Below, one piece after another: positions 9,143-18,950 of a DNA stretch of 64,000 bases. Positions within the stretch are counted from its first letter, which is position 1. The number at the start of each line of letters is the position of its first letter. The position numbers and the translations under genes are program-made. The stretch covers positions 57,000,439 through 57,064,438 of the forward strand of contig NC_060062.1 of the NCBI RefSeq assembly GCF_020283565.1. Direction: 5' to 3'. The notes beneath the pieces were generated by a model, which made no database searches, was not told where the DNA came from, and saw only the letters and a program-made list of their open reading frames with translations. This DNA is from Trifolium pratense (Eukaryota; Streptophyta; Magnoliopsida; Fabales; Fabaceae).

Positions 9143-11555
9143 TTATGGAGAAGAAGTGCCACCATGTGGCAAGTAGTGTGCATTCCAAGGTAACTTAAGG
9201 GCATCCTTAACAATATGATCATAAACCTGGATTTTAAAGCATTGTGGGTCTCCATCGTCACACTTCATCTTATCAAAGACATTGAATGTAACCTGCTGAT
9301 CATCGGTCCTTAGCATGAGTTCACCCATCTCTACATCAATCAAAGCTCGGCTAGTTGCTAGGAAGGGTCTACCAAGGAGCAAAGGCTCCCACTCCCTAGT
9401 TTCTTCTATGTCCAAAACCACAAAATTTGCGGGAAACACAAATCCAGCAACTCTAACCAACACATCATGGAGAATACCTTCCGGATGCACAATCGATCTA
9501 TCCGCCAAAGAGAGACTCATCTTTGTCGGCTTTGCTACCGCTCCCGGTATCTTCTTCATCATTGATAACGACATCAGATTTATGCTAGCACCCAAATCAC
9601 ACAAAGCCTTTTCAATAGTGAGAGTTCCAATGGAACATGGAATTGTAAAGCTCCCCAGATCTTTCTTTTTCTGAGGTAGCTTCCGTTGGATGAGGGCGCT
9701 GCACTCTTCCGTCATACTTACCATTTCATCATCTAATGGTTTTCTTTTCTTTGTAAGCAGCTCCTTCAAAAACTTTGCATAACTTGGCATTTGCTCCAAT
9801 GCTTCTACTAATGGTATAGCCATCTCAAGCTTGTTCAACACCTTCATGAACTTCTTGAACTCCTTCTCTCGCTCAAGATTCTTAACTTTCTTTCTCCTAG
9901 GGTAAGGCATCCTAGCATATGGTGATTCATCAATTCCCTTACCTTTCTCAACCTTCTTGCTTTCTTTTTCTTTTCTCTCCCTCTGTTTTTCAACTTCTTC
10001 TTCCTCATCCTCACTAATCTCCACTTCCTTAGACATATTTTCATTTTCCACTTCATCCTCATGTCTCTCATTTTCAACTACAACTTCTTGCTTATTTTCA
10101 ACCTCTCCCTCATTGACCTTCTTTTTCAAGGGCTTCTCCACAGCTGGCCTTTCCGGTATCTCTCTACTCCTCAAAGTGATTCCATTGCAAGTCTCATTTT
10201 TCGGATTATCATGAGTATTTCCACCGAAACCTCCTTGGTTTTGCAACATTGAAAACTGCCTTGAGAGTTGACCCATTTGCACCTCAAGATTCTTTATAGA
10301 AGCTTCATGATTCTTGTTAGAGGTTGCTTGACTCGATTTCATTGCTTCAAAGTTGCTTTGGGTCATGAGCAAGAACTGATTTAGAGTTTCTTCCATCCTT
10401 GATGGAGGCCTTTGCTGCAGTTGCGGTGCACCTTGACCTTGCATGTTGTTCCCCCACCCGGACCCGTTGTTATTGTTGTTGTACGGCTTCCGGAAATTGG
10501 CTAAGTAGCGAGCCTCCTCTGAATCCTCCGGGAAGCATCCGCCATTTGGGTGGTCCTGCAAACAAAAATCACAGCGCACATTGTCAACCTTACCTATTGG
10601 AGAAGTTTGAACTTGTGGATTGGACAGCAGCTTCATCATTGCCTCCATTTGGCTAGTCATTAGCTTTTGCTGTGCTAATAGGGCTGTTTGAGTATCCAAT
10701 TCCAACACTCCGCCTTTCTTTTTGGCTCCTCTATCATTAGTAGCTCTATATTCGTTTTGAGCCATGCTTTCCACCAACTCTCTTGCTTCAGTTTCGTCAC
10801 GGTTCTTCAACGAACCACGGCTGATGCGTCAAGTATCATTCGCGTTTGTGCCCTCAAGCCTTGGGTAAACATTTGCATCTGATTGTGGCCATCGAAACTG
10901 TGATTCGGACACCTTTTAAGACAAACTTTGAACCTCTCCCAAGCATCATACAACGTCTCCCCATCCGCTTGCTCGAAGTTGCTAATTTCAGCCCTTCTTT
11001 CTAGAAACTTGTGAATGGGAAAGTAACGATCTAAGAACTTCCGCTCCAGCTGTCTCCAAGTCTCAATCGTTCCGGGGGTATCGTATCCAACCAATCTTTA
11101 GCACGGCCGGTGAGAGAATGCTTGAATAACCTCAGTCTTTTGTCCGATTCGCTCACCCCTGGTGGATCGGTATAGTCGCAAGCTTCATAGAAGTGAGACA
11201 AGTGTAATTTCGGGCATTGAGCTTCCGATCCTGAATAAGGATTCTCTTTTAGGGCGGAGAGGACCGTGTTCTTGATGTCAAATGAGACAGGATTCGCCGG
11301 CTGAAAGCCTTGATTTGCCAACGCGTCGTTGTCTTTTCTCCCATAATCGCCAAGAGTACGTCTTTGTGGTTGAGGAACCGGTGGAACCTGCTCTTCTTCC
11401 ATTGTGGTTGAAATCTGTCCTTGACAGTCCGGTGTACCACCTAGCAAAGCTTTTTCTCTTGAAGCTTGAGCTTCCCTTGTTGCCTTCCGAATTGCGCGAG
11501 CTGTCTTTTCAATCTCTGGATCGAACTGTAGCTCAACGGGACCTGTCTTCCGCAT
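9143..11555 (-). pseudogene. Athila-type gag-protease, two frameshifts
   Basis: Three overlapping frames make one gag-protease. The likely start is the ATG at 11555 (MRKTGPVELQFD), because the frame upstream of it, which starts at a TTG, is leader sequence. The capsid region covers LRLFKHSLTGRAKDWL and, in the next frame, TIETWRQLERKFLDRYFP. A zinc knuckle of the form CX2CX3HX4C (CDFCLQDHPNGGC) follows, then an acidic linker and the aspartic protease (LCDLGASINLMS, later LLGRPFLAT). The frame changes near 11075 and near 10815 each look like loss of one G. Gag packages RNA and the protease matures it. As written, no full-length product can be made. Confidence 0.88.
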
Positions 11556-11663
11556 GCACAAGGAAACACACAAGTAGAACGCTCCGGTAGAAAAAATAAC
11601 AAACAGAAAAATAAGGAAAACACAGAAAATATGAGCACTATTGCCTTGTCGAATCAATCACAA

Positions 11664-11681
11664 TCCCCGGCAACGGCGCCA
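11664..11681 (-). other. primer-binding site of element A (tRNA-Asp)
   Basis: Minus strand reads TGGCGCCGTTGCCGGGGA, six bases after the 5' LTR. It is complementary to the 3' end of plant tRNA-Asp, the usual primer of Athila-type elements. It fixes the element orientation as minus. Confidence 0.9.
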
Positions 11682-12463
11682 AAAACTTGATGGATAATTT
11701 TCGCAAGTGAACGAATTACCACGTAGTAATAAAAATATCGATCCACAGGGATTGTGTGATTAAACTAGTCTAATAGTGTTCATAAACATTATGCAAGAAA
11801 TACACATAAATTGGGGGTACGTTGAGTGATGAATTGTTAGAAAACGTGCTTTGATATAATGGAAAAGCGAGGTAGAATCATAGGAATCTACTCAAGTGTT
11901 CACAACTGGATCAACAAATTAGTGAATCGCAATCTCTTGTCAAAATCCACTCTATTCGTTGTCGATACTCCCCCGATCTCTCGGGCGGAAGCTACCTACA
12001 ACGAATGATATGAAAGCGCGTTGATCGTTCGCTACACTCTATGTCTCAATCTCTCGACCGGAAACACTCGAGTGCTCAATGCAATTCAGTTCAGAAATTA
12101 AATCAATACTCTCGCACGTGACTTAACTCGAAATCATTACAACACTAATGAAGGATTATAAAGCATTAAGAGACGAATTGCATTAAGTAAACACTGTTAA
12201 CAGAGTAAATTCTTACAATTAAGCAGATTACATGAGATTCATCTACATCCTAAGCTATCCTAGATCCTACCTCCACAAGGAATTTAGCTCCTCATGTTGC
12301 TTCGTTCGCGTCCTCGCTTCAACGTCATGGCTTGAGAATCCATGCTATTGAGTTGCTCGGAGCTATCCTATGGAATCCTTGATCTGGATCTTGATGCTTC
12401 CAAAATCAGAGAATAGATGAATTTTGCAGAATTTTCCAACCCCTTAACAGAAAAATGCAGAAT

Positions 12464-12472
12464 CCTTATATA
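12464..12472 (-). promoter_or_regulatory. TATA box of the element A 5' LTR
   Basis: Minus-strand TATATAAGG, the active promoter position for this element, again with the palindrome array directly upstream. Confidence 0.6.
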
Positions 12473-12482
12473 CTGAACGCAA

Positions 12483-12838
12483 CCACGCCGCGCGCCAGAT
12501 CTATCACGCCGCGCGTGGTTGCACTTTCTTCAACGACGCCGCGCGTGTAACGGTATCACGCGGCGCGTGATCAAATCTGAGGTCTCTGATCTTCAACTCT
12601 GCCATCTTCACGCCGCGCGTGATAGCTCCACGCCCCCGGCGTAGTTGTTCTTCTTCTTTTCACGCCGCGCGTGGTCAGGTGCTACGCCGCGCGTAATCAA
12701 GTCAGAGAGCAATCCAATTCCTGCATAAAGCTTCACGCCGCGCGTGGTCAGGTATCACGCCGCGCGTGATCAAAGTGAAAACTAAGCTCCCTGTGATCTC
12801 CATCACGCGGCGCGTGATGGGCTACGCCCCCAGCGTAG
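12483..12838. repeat. ACGCCGCGCGT palindrome array in the 5' LTR of A
   Basis: Same twelve units, order and spacing as 5005-5360, with one substitution (AACGGTATCACG). Confidence 0.9.
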
Positions 12839-12998
12839 TGAAAATCAGCAATTTCCTGCAATTTTTCCTGTTTTCTTGCAAAACAAGTAATCAAGCTTAT
12901 GATTAGATTTCTCTTACATTTATTGCTTAAAACCTACTAAAATGCATTTAATGTTGCTAAAATAGGCATGGATTAGAGAGTGTGACGATCCGTCATCA

Positions 12999-13003
12999 GC
13001 CGT
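12999..13003. repeat. right target-site duplication of element A (GCCGT)
   Basis: Matches 4157-4161. Confidence 0.92.
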
Positions 13004-13167
13004 CGTGTGGTGCTTGTGATCAATAAGAGAAGCAAAGAGTTTGCTATTTCAGTTCTACAAAGGTATAACGTTTAACCATGATCATGCCCATTCGCAAGGA
13101 TTCAGTGAAGGAAATTTTAATTCCGCTGCGTTTTAATCTCTTTTATACACGCTATTTTCCTTCAACA
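13004..13167 (+). repeat. copia 3' LTR, second part
   Basis: Continues the LTR begun at 3022 after removal of A and one GCCGT. It ends TTTTCCTTCAACA, a typical copia LTR terminus. The end could be 13167 or 13170 because ACA is repeated. Confidence 0.82.
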
Positions 13168-14982
13168 ACAACTTCAACAAGCTATGGACAAAAACCATAG
13201 CAACTCAAACAATCAATAGGGTTACAAATGATTAGCTCCATTCTCAATAAAAAAATCTAACTTCTCAAGGAAATGAAAGATTAGAAAAATAGAAAATAAA
13301 ACATAAGAAAAACAAAACAAAACAAATTAGTTGATCATAAACAATTAAAAACACCCAAAGGAGAAGGTTTAGAAACAACTAAAGAAGGAGAACTTAAATT
13401 CGTTAATTAGGAGAACTTAAATTCATTAAATAGAAGAACTTAAAAAATCAGCAAACCAACAAAAATGGAAGGCACAAAGTTTAGGGTTTTTTTTCCCCAA
13501 ATGTTAAGAAATAAGTAGAGAGTGAAATTGTTATATCAATAGAATACCTCAACTAGTTAACCAGATTCTTGTTTGATTTTAGGATTTGACAGTCAAATCA
13601 ACCTAATTGTATCTGAAGAGGAAAGGTTTACCTGAGGTTACATGTGTTGCTGAAACATGGGAGAAATCCGAGAGGCATGGAAGAGAAGACGAACGTGAGA
13701 TAGACTCGATCTGTCGTACTCAAGACAAGACACGATGGAGAGTGGGAGTGACATAGTTGAGGGATTTGTTTTCCTCATATGTTTACAAGAAAGAAAAGAG
13801 GGGATATGTTCAAAAATTCAGAGAGGGAGAGTGAAAATATTGAGAGGGATATTGAAAAATTAAAGGAGGGGACTGATAAAAAAAAAGGAAATAAAAAAAA
13901 AAGTGACATAGGTAAAGGTAAAGGTAAAGGCAACATATAGAACTTTAGGCCACCGTTGAGCAATGTACTAAGTAAATTTAAGAAACTAGTAAGAACATGT
14001 CAGCCAAACTATTGATTCTTTGGTAATTTCAAAGACCAACAACTAAGGTGGCAACTAGCTAGTGCAAGTAAGGGCTTCTCTCTTTAGGTTCCATCTTATC
14101 TCATTAAAGTCCAAGATTCTCTACCATTTTCCCTGAAATCAAAGATACTATATTCAAATTGGATCAGTGTGCAATCAAAAGATGTTGTTGCAAGGACTAT
14201 AAAAATGGCGATACAAATGAAAACAGCATCCAAATAAATCTATAAGAAATACATTCACAATCCTCTCTAAGGTAACTAACTAAGGTAGCATGTTCACAAA
14301 GTCACTTTGTCCACTACAAAGCAATTTAAAGTGTCAAGACAACGATATGTGCAAAACTAGAATCTATTTTCTTAACTGAAACAAGGAAAAGAAAGGAAAG
14401 ATAACCTTGAATATAATCAGATGTATACACAGTCATGTAATCAACTGTCTTAGTAGATAATGAAGCTACTCTCTTAAAAAGTGTCGAACTTTCTACTTAT
14501 GTAAATTGATTGTATATGTTTGCAACATGCTCTAAGATATCTTTGAAGTCAGGCTTCCCAAGACCACCGCCATTTGTGAAAAATTTGAATCCATTCATGT
14601 TGAAAGGCATATGACTTTCTGTTCACAGACAGGGACATTTAATAATTAATCCATAACTTCATATCAAAAGTTCACTAAAAATTAAAATTAAATAAAATAA
14701 TGGATACAAAAAAGTAAAAGTCACCCGTCCATAAAGGACAACTTCTAGGCTAGCACCACCAAGACCACGAGAAATCGCATTCTGAATAAGTTGATATCAT
14801 CCATTAGAAAACGATGTTTAAAACTGCCAAAAGATAAAGAATAAAACCAATTCTGTCAATGGATAATGAAGTAAACTTTGATCAAGGACTAAACTTACTG
14901 TTCCTTGAAGTACGAACACGACTAAACTGAATTTGAACATGCAGGAACAAAATCATTGGAAACAGCAGGGTTACATATGGGT
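13168..14982. other. unassigned AT-rich DNA
   Basis: No element or intact gene recognised. It contains a short AACTTAAATTC-type tandem repeat near 13385-13445, purine/poly-A tracts near 13780-13910, and a GGTAAA hexamer run near 13908-13930. Exon-like minus-strand stretches lie at 14503-14620 and 14722-14790. This may be the original host DNA next to the copia element. Confidence 0.5.
14503..14790 (-). pseudogene. possible fragment of an unrecognised host gene
   Basis: On the minus strand, an open stretch near 14779-14723 (containing ISRGLGGASLEVVLYG) lies between a CAG and a GTGACT. A second stretch near 14617-14503 (containing GFKFFTNGGGLGKPDF) starts just after another CAG and ends at a TAA. 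These look like two exons, but the reading phases do not join cleanly. I cannot name the protein family. It may be a degraded gene end or chance. Confidence 0.25.
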
Positions 14983-15514
14983 TGTGTTGGGTTTTTGTAT
15001 GTTGGCTACATTTTGCAAAAACATCTTTTAGCCAAGTGTTGAGACATATGTGCGTACACCAAGTGTTGAGACAGATGTAACAACACCTGTATGTCTAATT
15101 GTTCGCGCCAGCTAGCGTTTTTATTTTCTATTCAATCTTTCGAAGATTTGATTGAAGAATTATTTCGTGGTTTCTTACACAACAAGGCGCACATGGTCTA
15201 TTGTTTCTGAAGGCAGCCGAACCCTAGTTCTATTTTCTAAAGGAATAAAATAACTTTTAGAAAATATAATATTTGTTTCAAAAATATATCTTGTGAAGAT
15301 TGCTGCAGAAAATATAAAAGATTTATTTCAAATAAATCTTTGTGCTTCAAGAAGATTAGAAGATTTAGTTTTAAAATATATTTACAACAAATATATTTAT
15401 GGGAGGAATATTTGATGCAAAGAAAGATTTGGTAAAAATATATATTTTGCATCTAGAAGATTTATTGGAGCTGAAGCATTATGAAAAGCCCACGAGGCTC
15501 TGCTATTTAAAGGG
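14983..15514 (+). repeat. probable old LTR fragment, left part
   Basis: Starts TGTGTTGGG and contains a near-repeat of CAAGTGTTGAGACA at about 15034 and 15060. A TATA-like TATTTAAA at 15504-15511 lies ten bases before the B insertion. After B, the text continues at 29110 for about 120 bases until the Athila-like LTR of F begins. This looks like a copia-type LTR cut twice, but neither a partner LTR nor an internal region is present to prove it. Confidence 0.35.
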
Positions 15515-15519
15515 TGTTG
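15515..15519. repeat. left target-site duplication of element B (TGTTG)
   Basis: TGTTG directly before the first TGTAACGACCC, repeated at 29110-29114 after the last TGTTACA. Confidence 0.9.
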
Positions 15520-16296
15520 TGTAACGACCCAAATTTATTATTCACTATTTAAGTGTTTAATTATTTGGTGATGTGGTTTTTAAGTAAGATAGTAACTTTA
15601 AGTTATTTATCGAGAGTTTTAGTTAACGCGCGAGTTAGTGAGAGTTAACGTGAGTTGGGCCAAGCTATTGGGCTTGAGGCCCATTGGGCCTTGTGAGCTA
15701 GGGGGCGCTATTTAGCCCTTGTAGTGAGAGAAAGTCTCACTTTTTGTTGTTCTTGGAGAAGTAGAGAGAAGGGAGAGCATGAGGAGAGCTTGAGCAAGAG
15801 AGATCAAGAGCAATCGTCGAGCTTTCGTCGGATCTAAGGTAAGAGAGTAGATTTCATGTTCGTGGGTGACTCGAGGAAGGGGAGAATGTCGATTTCTCCT
15901 CACCCGAACTTCCTCCACCCCATTTTCGTTTTAGTGTGAATGGATTTTCTTAATGGAAATCGATTCTAAGGTTCATAACATGTTTAACATGCTTTTATCA
16001 TGATGTATGAACGAATTTATTGGATAAAAACGGGATTTATAGAGGATTAAACTCAAGAACATTGTGTTTTTGAGTGTTTTGAGTAAAAGTGTTAAATCTC
16101 TACTTTTTCATAGTAAAAATGGTAGATCGTTGAAATGAACTCTTCTTTTATGTTTATATACATGTTATATGCGTGAAAGCAAACTTATTTGGGATTTGGA
16201 ACATCAAAAATGGGATTTTTGGGTGGATTTATGCTCAAACCCGAAAACAGAGCTCCTGTGGCTGGCATGCTGGCTGGGCCAGCCTTGCAGCGAGGC

Positions 16297-16425
16297 CTGG
16301 CTTTCTCTGGCTGAAGCCAGTAAGCCTCGGGTTCCTGCTAGTTTTTCTGGCTTTCTCTGGCTGAAGCCAATAAGCCCCTGGTTCCTGCTAGCTTTCTCTG
16401 CTTTCTCTGGCTGAAGCTACCATGA
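16297..16425 (+). repeat. 50-bp tandem repeat in LTR 1 of B
   Basis: Units CTGGCTTTCTCTGGCTGAAG begin at 16297 and 16347, with a third imperfect unit from about 16397, all at a 50-base period. Equivalent blocks are near 21974-22103 in LTR 2 and 27652-27781 in LTR 3. GGCTGAAGCC is itself nearly palindromic (GGCT/AGCC). Confidence 0.85.
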
Positions 16426-16610
16426 CAGACTAGAACTTATTTTGTTGATGTTTTAAAGTGCAATTAGGCACTTGTAACATTGATTTAAGGTATCCTAACA
16501 TGCAATTAGGTGTTTATAACCATGATTAATTGTATTGTGATGATAGTTGTTGATTATATTTGTAGAATATGATTGTGTTGATGATGTTTGTTTAAATGTC
16601 AAAAGAAGTA

Positions 16611-16895
16611 TATTAAGGTGTTAATCAACTTAATAAAGAAGGATATCGAATTATGTTATTCGATAAAGACGTATATTAAGGTATAGTGTTATCTTAATAA
16701 AGACGGAATGTTGGATAGTGTTCCACATTTATAAATGACGAGCTTAATGCTAATTAAAATGATTGTGAGTGAATTCATGAAAAACATATACATGCATTCA
16801 TGAATTGTTGTTGTATATTGGCTTGTCCAATAAAGACGGATATCGAACTATATTTGTTCGATAAAGACGAATATTAGAGGTGAGATACTCTAATA
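16611..16895 (+). repeat. mini-hairpin array in LTR 1 of B
   Basis: Perfect short stems, each followed by AAGACG or AAGAAG: TATTAAG/CTTAATA (16611/16629), TATCGAAT/ATTCGATA (16644/16658), TATTAAG/CTTAATA (16674/16693), TATTGG/CCAATA (16816/16827), TATCGAAC/GTTCGATA (16841/16856), TATTAGAG/CTCTAATA (16872/16888). A seventh with one bulge is at 16707-16729. Outer TAT/ATA is constant while the inner pairs change on both sides. Copies at 22289-22573 and 27967-28251. Confidence 0.85.
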
Positions 16896-17755
16896 AAGAC
16901 GATGGTACCACATGCATTAGAGGTGTCTAGAGGACATAACATGAATGTGAAGCATTAGATTGCATTAGGGATTATGTGTGCATTTTATGATAAATGATGT
17001 TTGACACATACTTGGTAATTGTTGATTGTTAATCCGTATGTGAGGGGCAGAGTCCGTCATGACTATAAAATGAACAACGCAGGGTCCGTCATGACCATAA
17101 TCTGAACAATGTATTTGTGGTGATAGATTACATTAGGAACTTTATGTATATTCCTATTTGTAACTGAGTTATGTGATATTTGTGGATGTTTTGGTATTGT
17201 CCGAGACGACGTGAAACTATATGTTTGGTGTATTTTGTGGATGATTGATTATGTGTTAAATGAAGTATATGCATGATATATGAATATGCATGAATGATGG
17301 TGATGTATATGTATAATGTATGATTATGCATGTTTTTATGAAGAAGTGTTTAAGTACCATTTACTTACACTTGTATATTTTGAGTATGTCGTCTAACTCT
17401 CTTTTATGTGTTATGTGCTGGACCGTTGGGGGTGCAGATTCACAGGTTTGTGGTATTCGATGTCGAGTCGTCGGTGAAGCTCCGCTCTGATTGTGACACG
17501 GGAAAAAGGGTTTTATATTGTATATAAAGTCTATTGTCTAGGTTATTTTGTATAATCAATAAATATATTATTTGATTCAAAGATTTGTATAAACAAGCAT
17601 TTTTACTAATTAACTACATTAGTATAATTTTGATTGAAGAGTGTAATGCTCGAACCATGACTTTTATAATAATAAACTTTGATTTTCCGCCGCGTATTTT
17701 GAAAAAGATTTAAAATGGTAGAATTTTAGTAAATAATGGGTTTGGGTGTTACAAT

Positions 17756-17767
17756 TGGTATCAGAGC
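17756..17767 (+). other. primer-binding site, first body of B (tRNA-Met)
   Basis: TGGTATCAGAGC two bases after LTR 1, complementary to the 3' end of initiator tRNA-Met. Confidence 0.9.
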
Positions 17768-18065
17768 CCCGTTGTCTTCGGACTGTGTGGGTTATGTGTC
17801 GATCAGAGCAGGTCTGTGCAGTCAGACCAAGTGAGTGTTGTGTGTCAGTCATGTTTGTCTAACAATTTTGTTGTGTTTGTTTTGTGGAATCACTTATGCT
17901 GTTCATTTAGGAACTATGAGTGGTGTGAATTGGATTAGTTGATCCATTCTTTTGTTGAGTAATTGTATGAGTGCTATGCTTCTATGTTTATAATAGTTGT
18001 ATATGCTTAGGGTTTAACCTTTGTGTAGTTTAAACTTGGTTGATTGATGCTTATTTGCTAATTGT

Positions 18066-18125
18066 TGACGATCCGGCATGATATAAAACTGCATGTGACG
18101 ATCCGGCATGATATAAAACTGCATG
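18066..18125 (+). repeat. 30-bp direct repeat, two units
   Basis: Two identical units starting TGACGATCCGGCATGATA; the phrase ATATAAAACTG also occurs twice in each C-family LTR. The second body has the same pair at 23744-23803. Confidence 0.9.
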
Positions 18126-18950
18126 TGGTAATGATTTGAAATAATTTTAAAAACTAATATTATTTCTTAAAGATTTTGGTGAAAATATAGAGTTATTTTC
18201 TTTTGGGTGAGTGAAAATTAAATTTTCAAAATGGTGAGAAGAGTAGGATATTAATGTGTCCTGGTATGTGTTTGTTACATGTTTGTTTATAACATGTGCT
18301 AGATGATTACTAGGCATTTGAATTGCTATGCGTTTTATGAGTAAAAACATGAAGATCTCATAATTCTATGTCATGATTGTTGATGCATGATTCTAATTGT
18401 GCTTTCAAGTCTATAATGATGTTATATGCTTGATGTTTTGGATTTTGTGGATTAGTGAGTCGAGAAAACGAGAGTTTAGTGAGCGTAAGTTCAAAACCGT
18501 AGCAGAGCACCCAGATTTTTGGATGTGCTCGCTAGGCGAAGAATGAACCTCGCTGAGTCTCGCTAAGTCCTACTAAATCCTGTGAATGTTTTTGACTTGT
18601 CTCGCCAGGAGCTCGCTAGCTTTTGCTAAGCGAGGGAGCTAGACAAGAATTTTATTTTGTTGATGTCTTGTCCTAAGTTGATTAGATGTGAGATTCTTGT
18701 CTTCTTGTGTTTGCTAGGACTAGAATAAATGTGAATATGAATTATTGATATGCAATGTTCATTTTTCTTGTGTTGTTTTGATTTCCTAACTTTGAGAAGT
18801 GAGAGAAGTATAGGTTACTTGAATGCTTGCATGAATTTGTGTTAGTGTTTAGGTATCGTGGGTTGGGTTTTGCCCCTGTATGCGACATGCGTGTAAACGA
18901 TGTCGATACTAGTTTCTTCATAGGAAGAATATGTTTAGAGACGATAGAGC

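Larger units (their letters stand above)
4162..12998 (-). mobile_element. Athila-like Ty3/gypsy element A, non-autonomous (no pol)
   Basis: Complete 8.8-kb element on the minus strand: LTRs at 11688-12998 (5') and 4162-5520 (3'), tRNA-Asp primer site, gag-protease, a spacer with a GC palindrome array, an env-position ORF, a purine tract, and a 5-bp duplication. Reverse transcriptase, RNase H and integrase are absent: protease is followed directly by the spacer. By eye the LTRs differ at two bases and one 48-bp gap, so insertion is recent. It must have moved with enzymes from a relative. Confidence 0.92.
11688..12998 (-). repeat. element A 5' LTR (right on the map)
   Basis: 1,311 bases, TG...CA ends, adjacent to the primer site, so it is the 5' LTR. 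It lacks 48 bases present in the other LTR. The missing stretch lies between two copies of a GGAATC-containing phrase, as expected for deletion by short-repeat slippage. Confidence 0.93.
1..13167 (+). mobile_element. Ty1/copia LTR retrotransposon, 3' part, split by element A
   Basis: The window opens inside a copia polyprotein whose order is integrase, then reverse transcriptase, then RNase H, which is the copia order. A purine tract and a 3' LTR beginning TGTTGGTG follow. The LTR is interrupted at 4162-12998 by element A and resumes at 13004, ending in TTCAACA near 13167. The 5' LTR, gag and protease lie outside the window, so no target duplication can be tested. The coding part has two stops and a frameshift, so this copy is dead. 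Confidence 0.93.
15839..17437 (+). other. candidate intron within LTR 1 of B
   Basis: Donor CTAAG/GTAAGAG, branch-like CTAAC at 17393-17397, and acceptor GGGGGTGCAG ending at 17437. The branch A is 41 nt from the acceptor, and there is no other AG in between. The same arrangement is kept in the C and E LTR families although the DNA inside differs. Predicted only; no transcript seen. Confidence 0.5.
15520..17753 (+). repeat. element B LTR 1
   Basis: 2,234 bases, TGTAACGACCC...GGTGTTACA. In order it holds TGGGCC-rich U3 (15655-15695), a GTAAGAG donor-like site (15839), a 50-bp GGCTGAAGCC tandem repeat (16297-16425), the hairpin array (16611-16895), and a CTAAC/CAG acceptor-like site (17393-17437). 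It differs from LTR 2 and LTR 3 by several private substitutions and one missing G near 16400. Confidence 0.93.
17754..18950 (+). other. 5' untranslated part of the first body of B
   Basis: No gag is recognisable here. It holds a 30-base direct repeat (18066-18125) and a CTCGCTAAGCGAG-type palindrome block near 18525-18640, the same kind of repeat that sits in the LTRs of the C and E families. Confidence 0.6.

Noticed and set aside
9844..10252. Several Lys/Glu- or Ser-rich small ORFs over the gag-protease linker of A
   Set aside because: They are other frames of the acidic low-complexity linker of the gag-protease gene.
15712..15918. 68-residue ORF identical in all three B LTRs
   Set aside because: Identity follows from LTR duplication; it spans the predicted U3/leader border and donor site antisense, with no recognisable motif.
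16169..16414. Overlapping 81- and 63-residue ORFs in the B LTRs
   Set aside because: They are produced by the 50-bp GGCTGAAGCC tandem repeat; length changes with repeat number and both frames stay open, so there is no coding signal.
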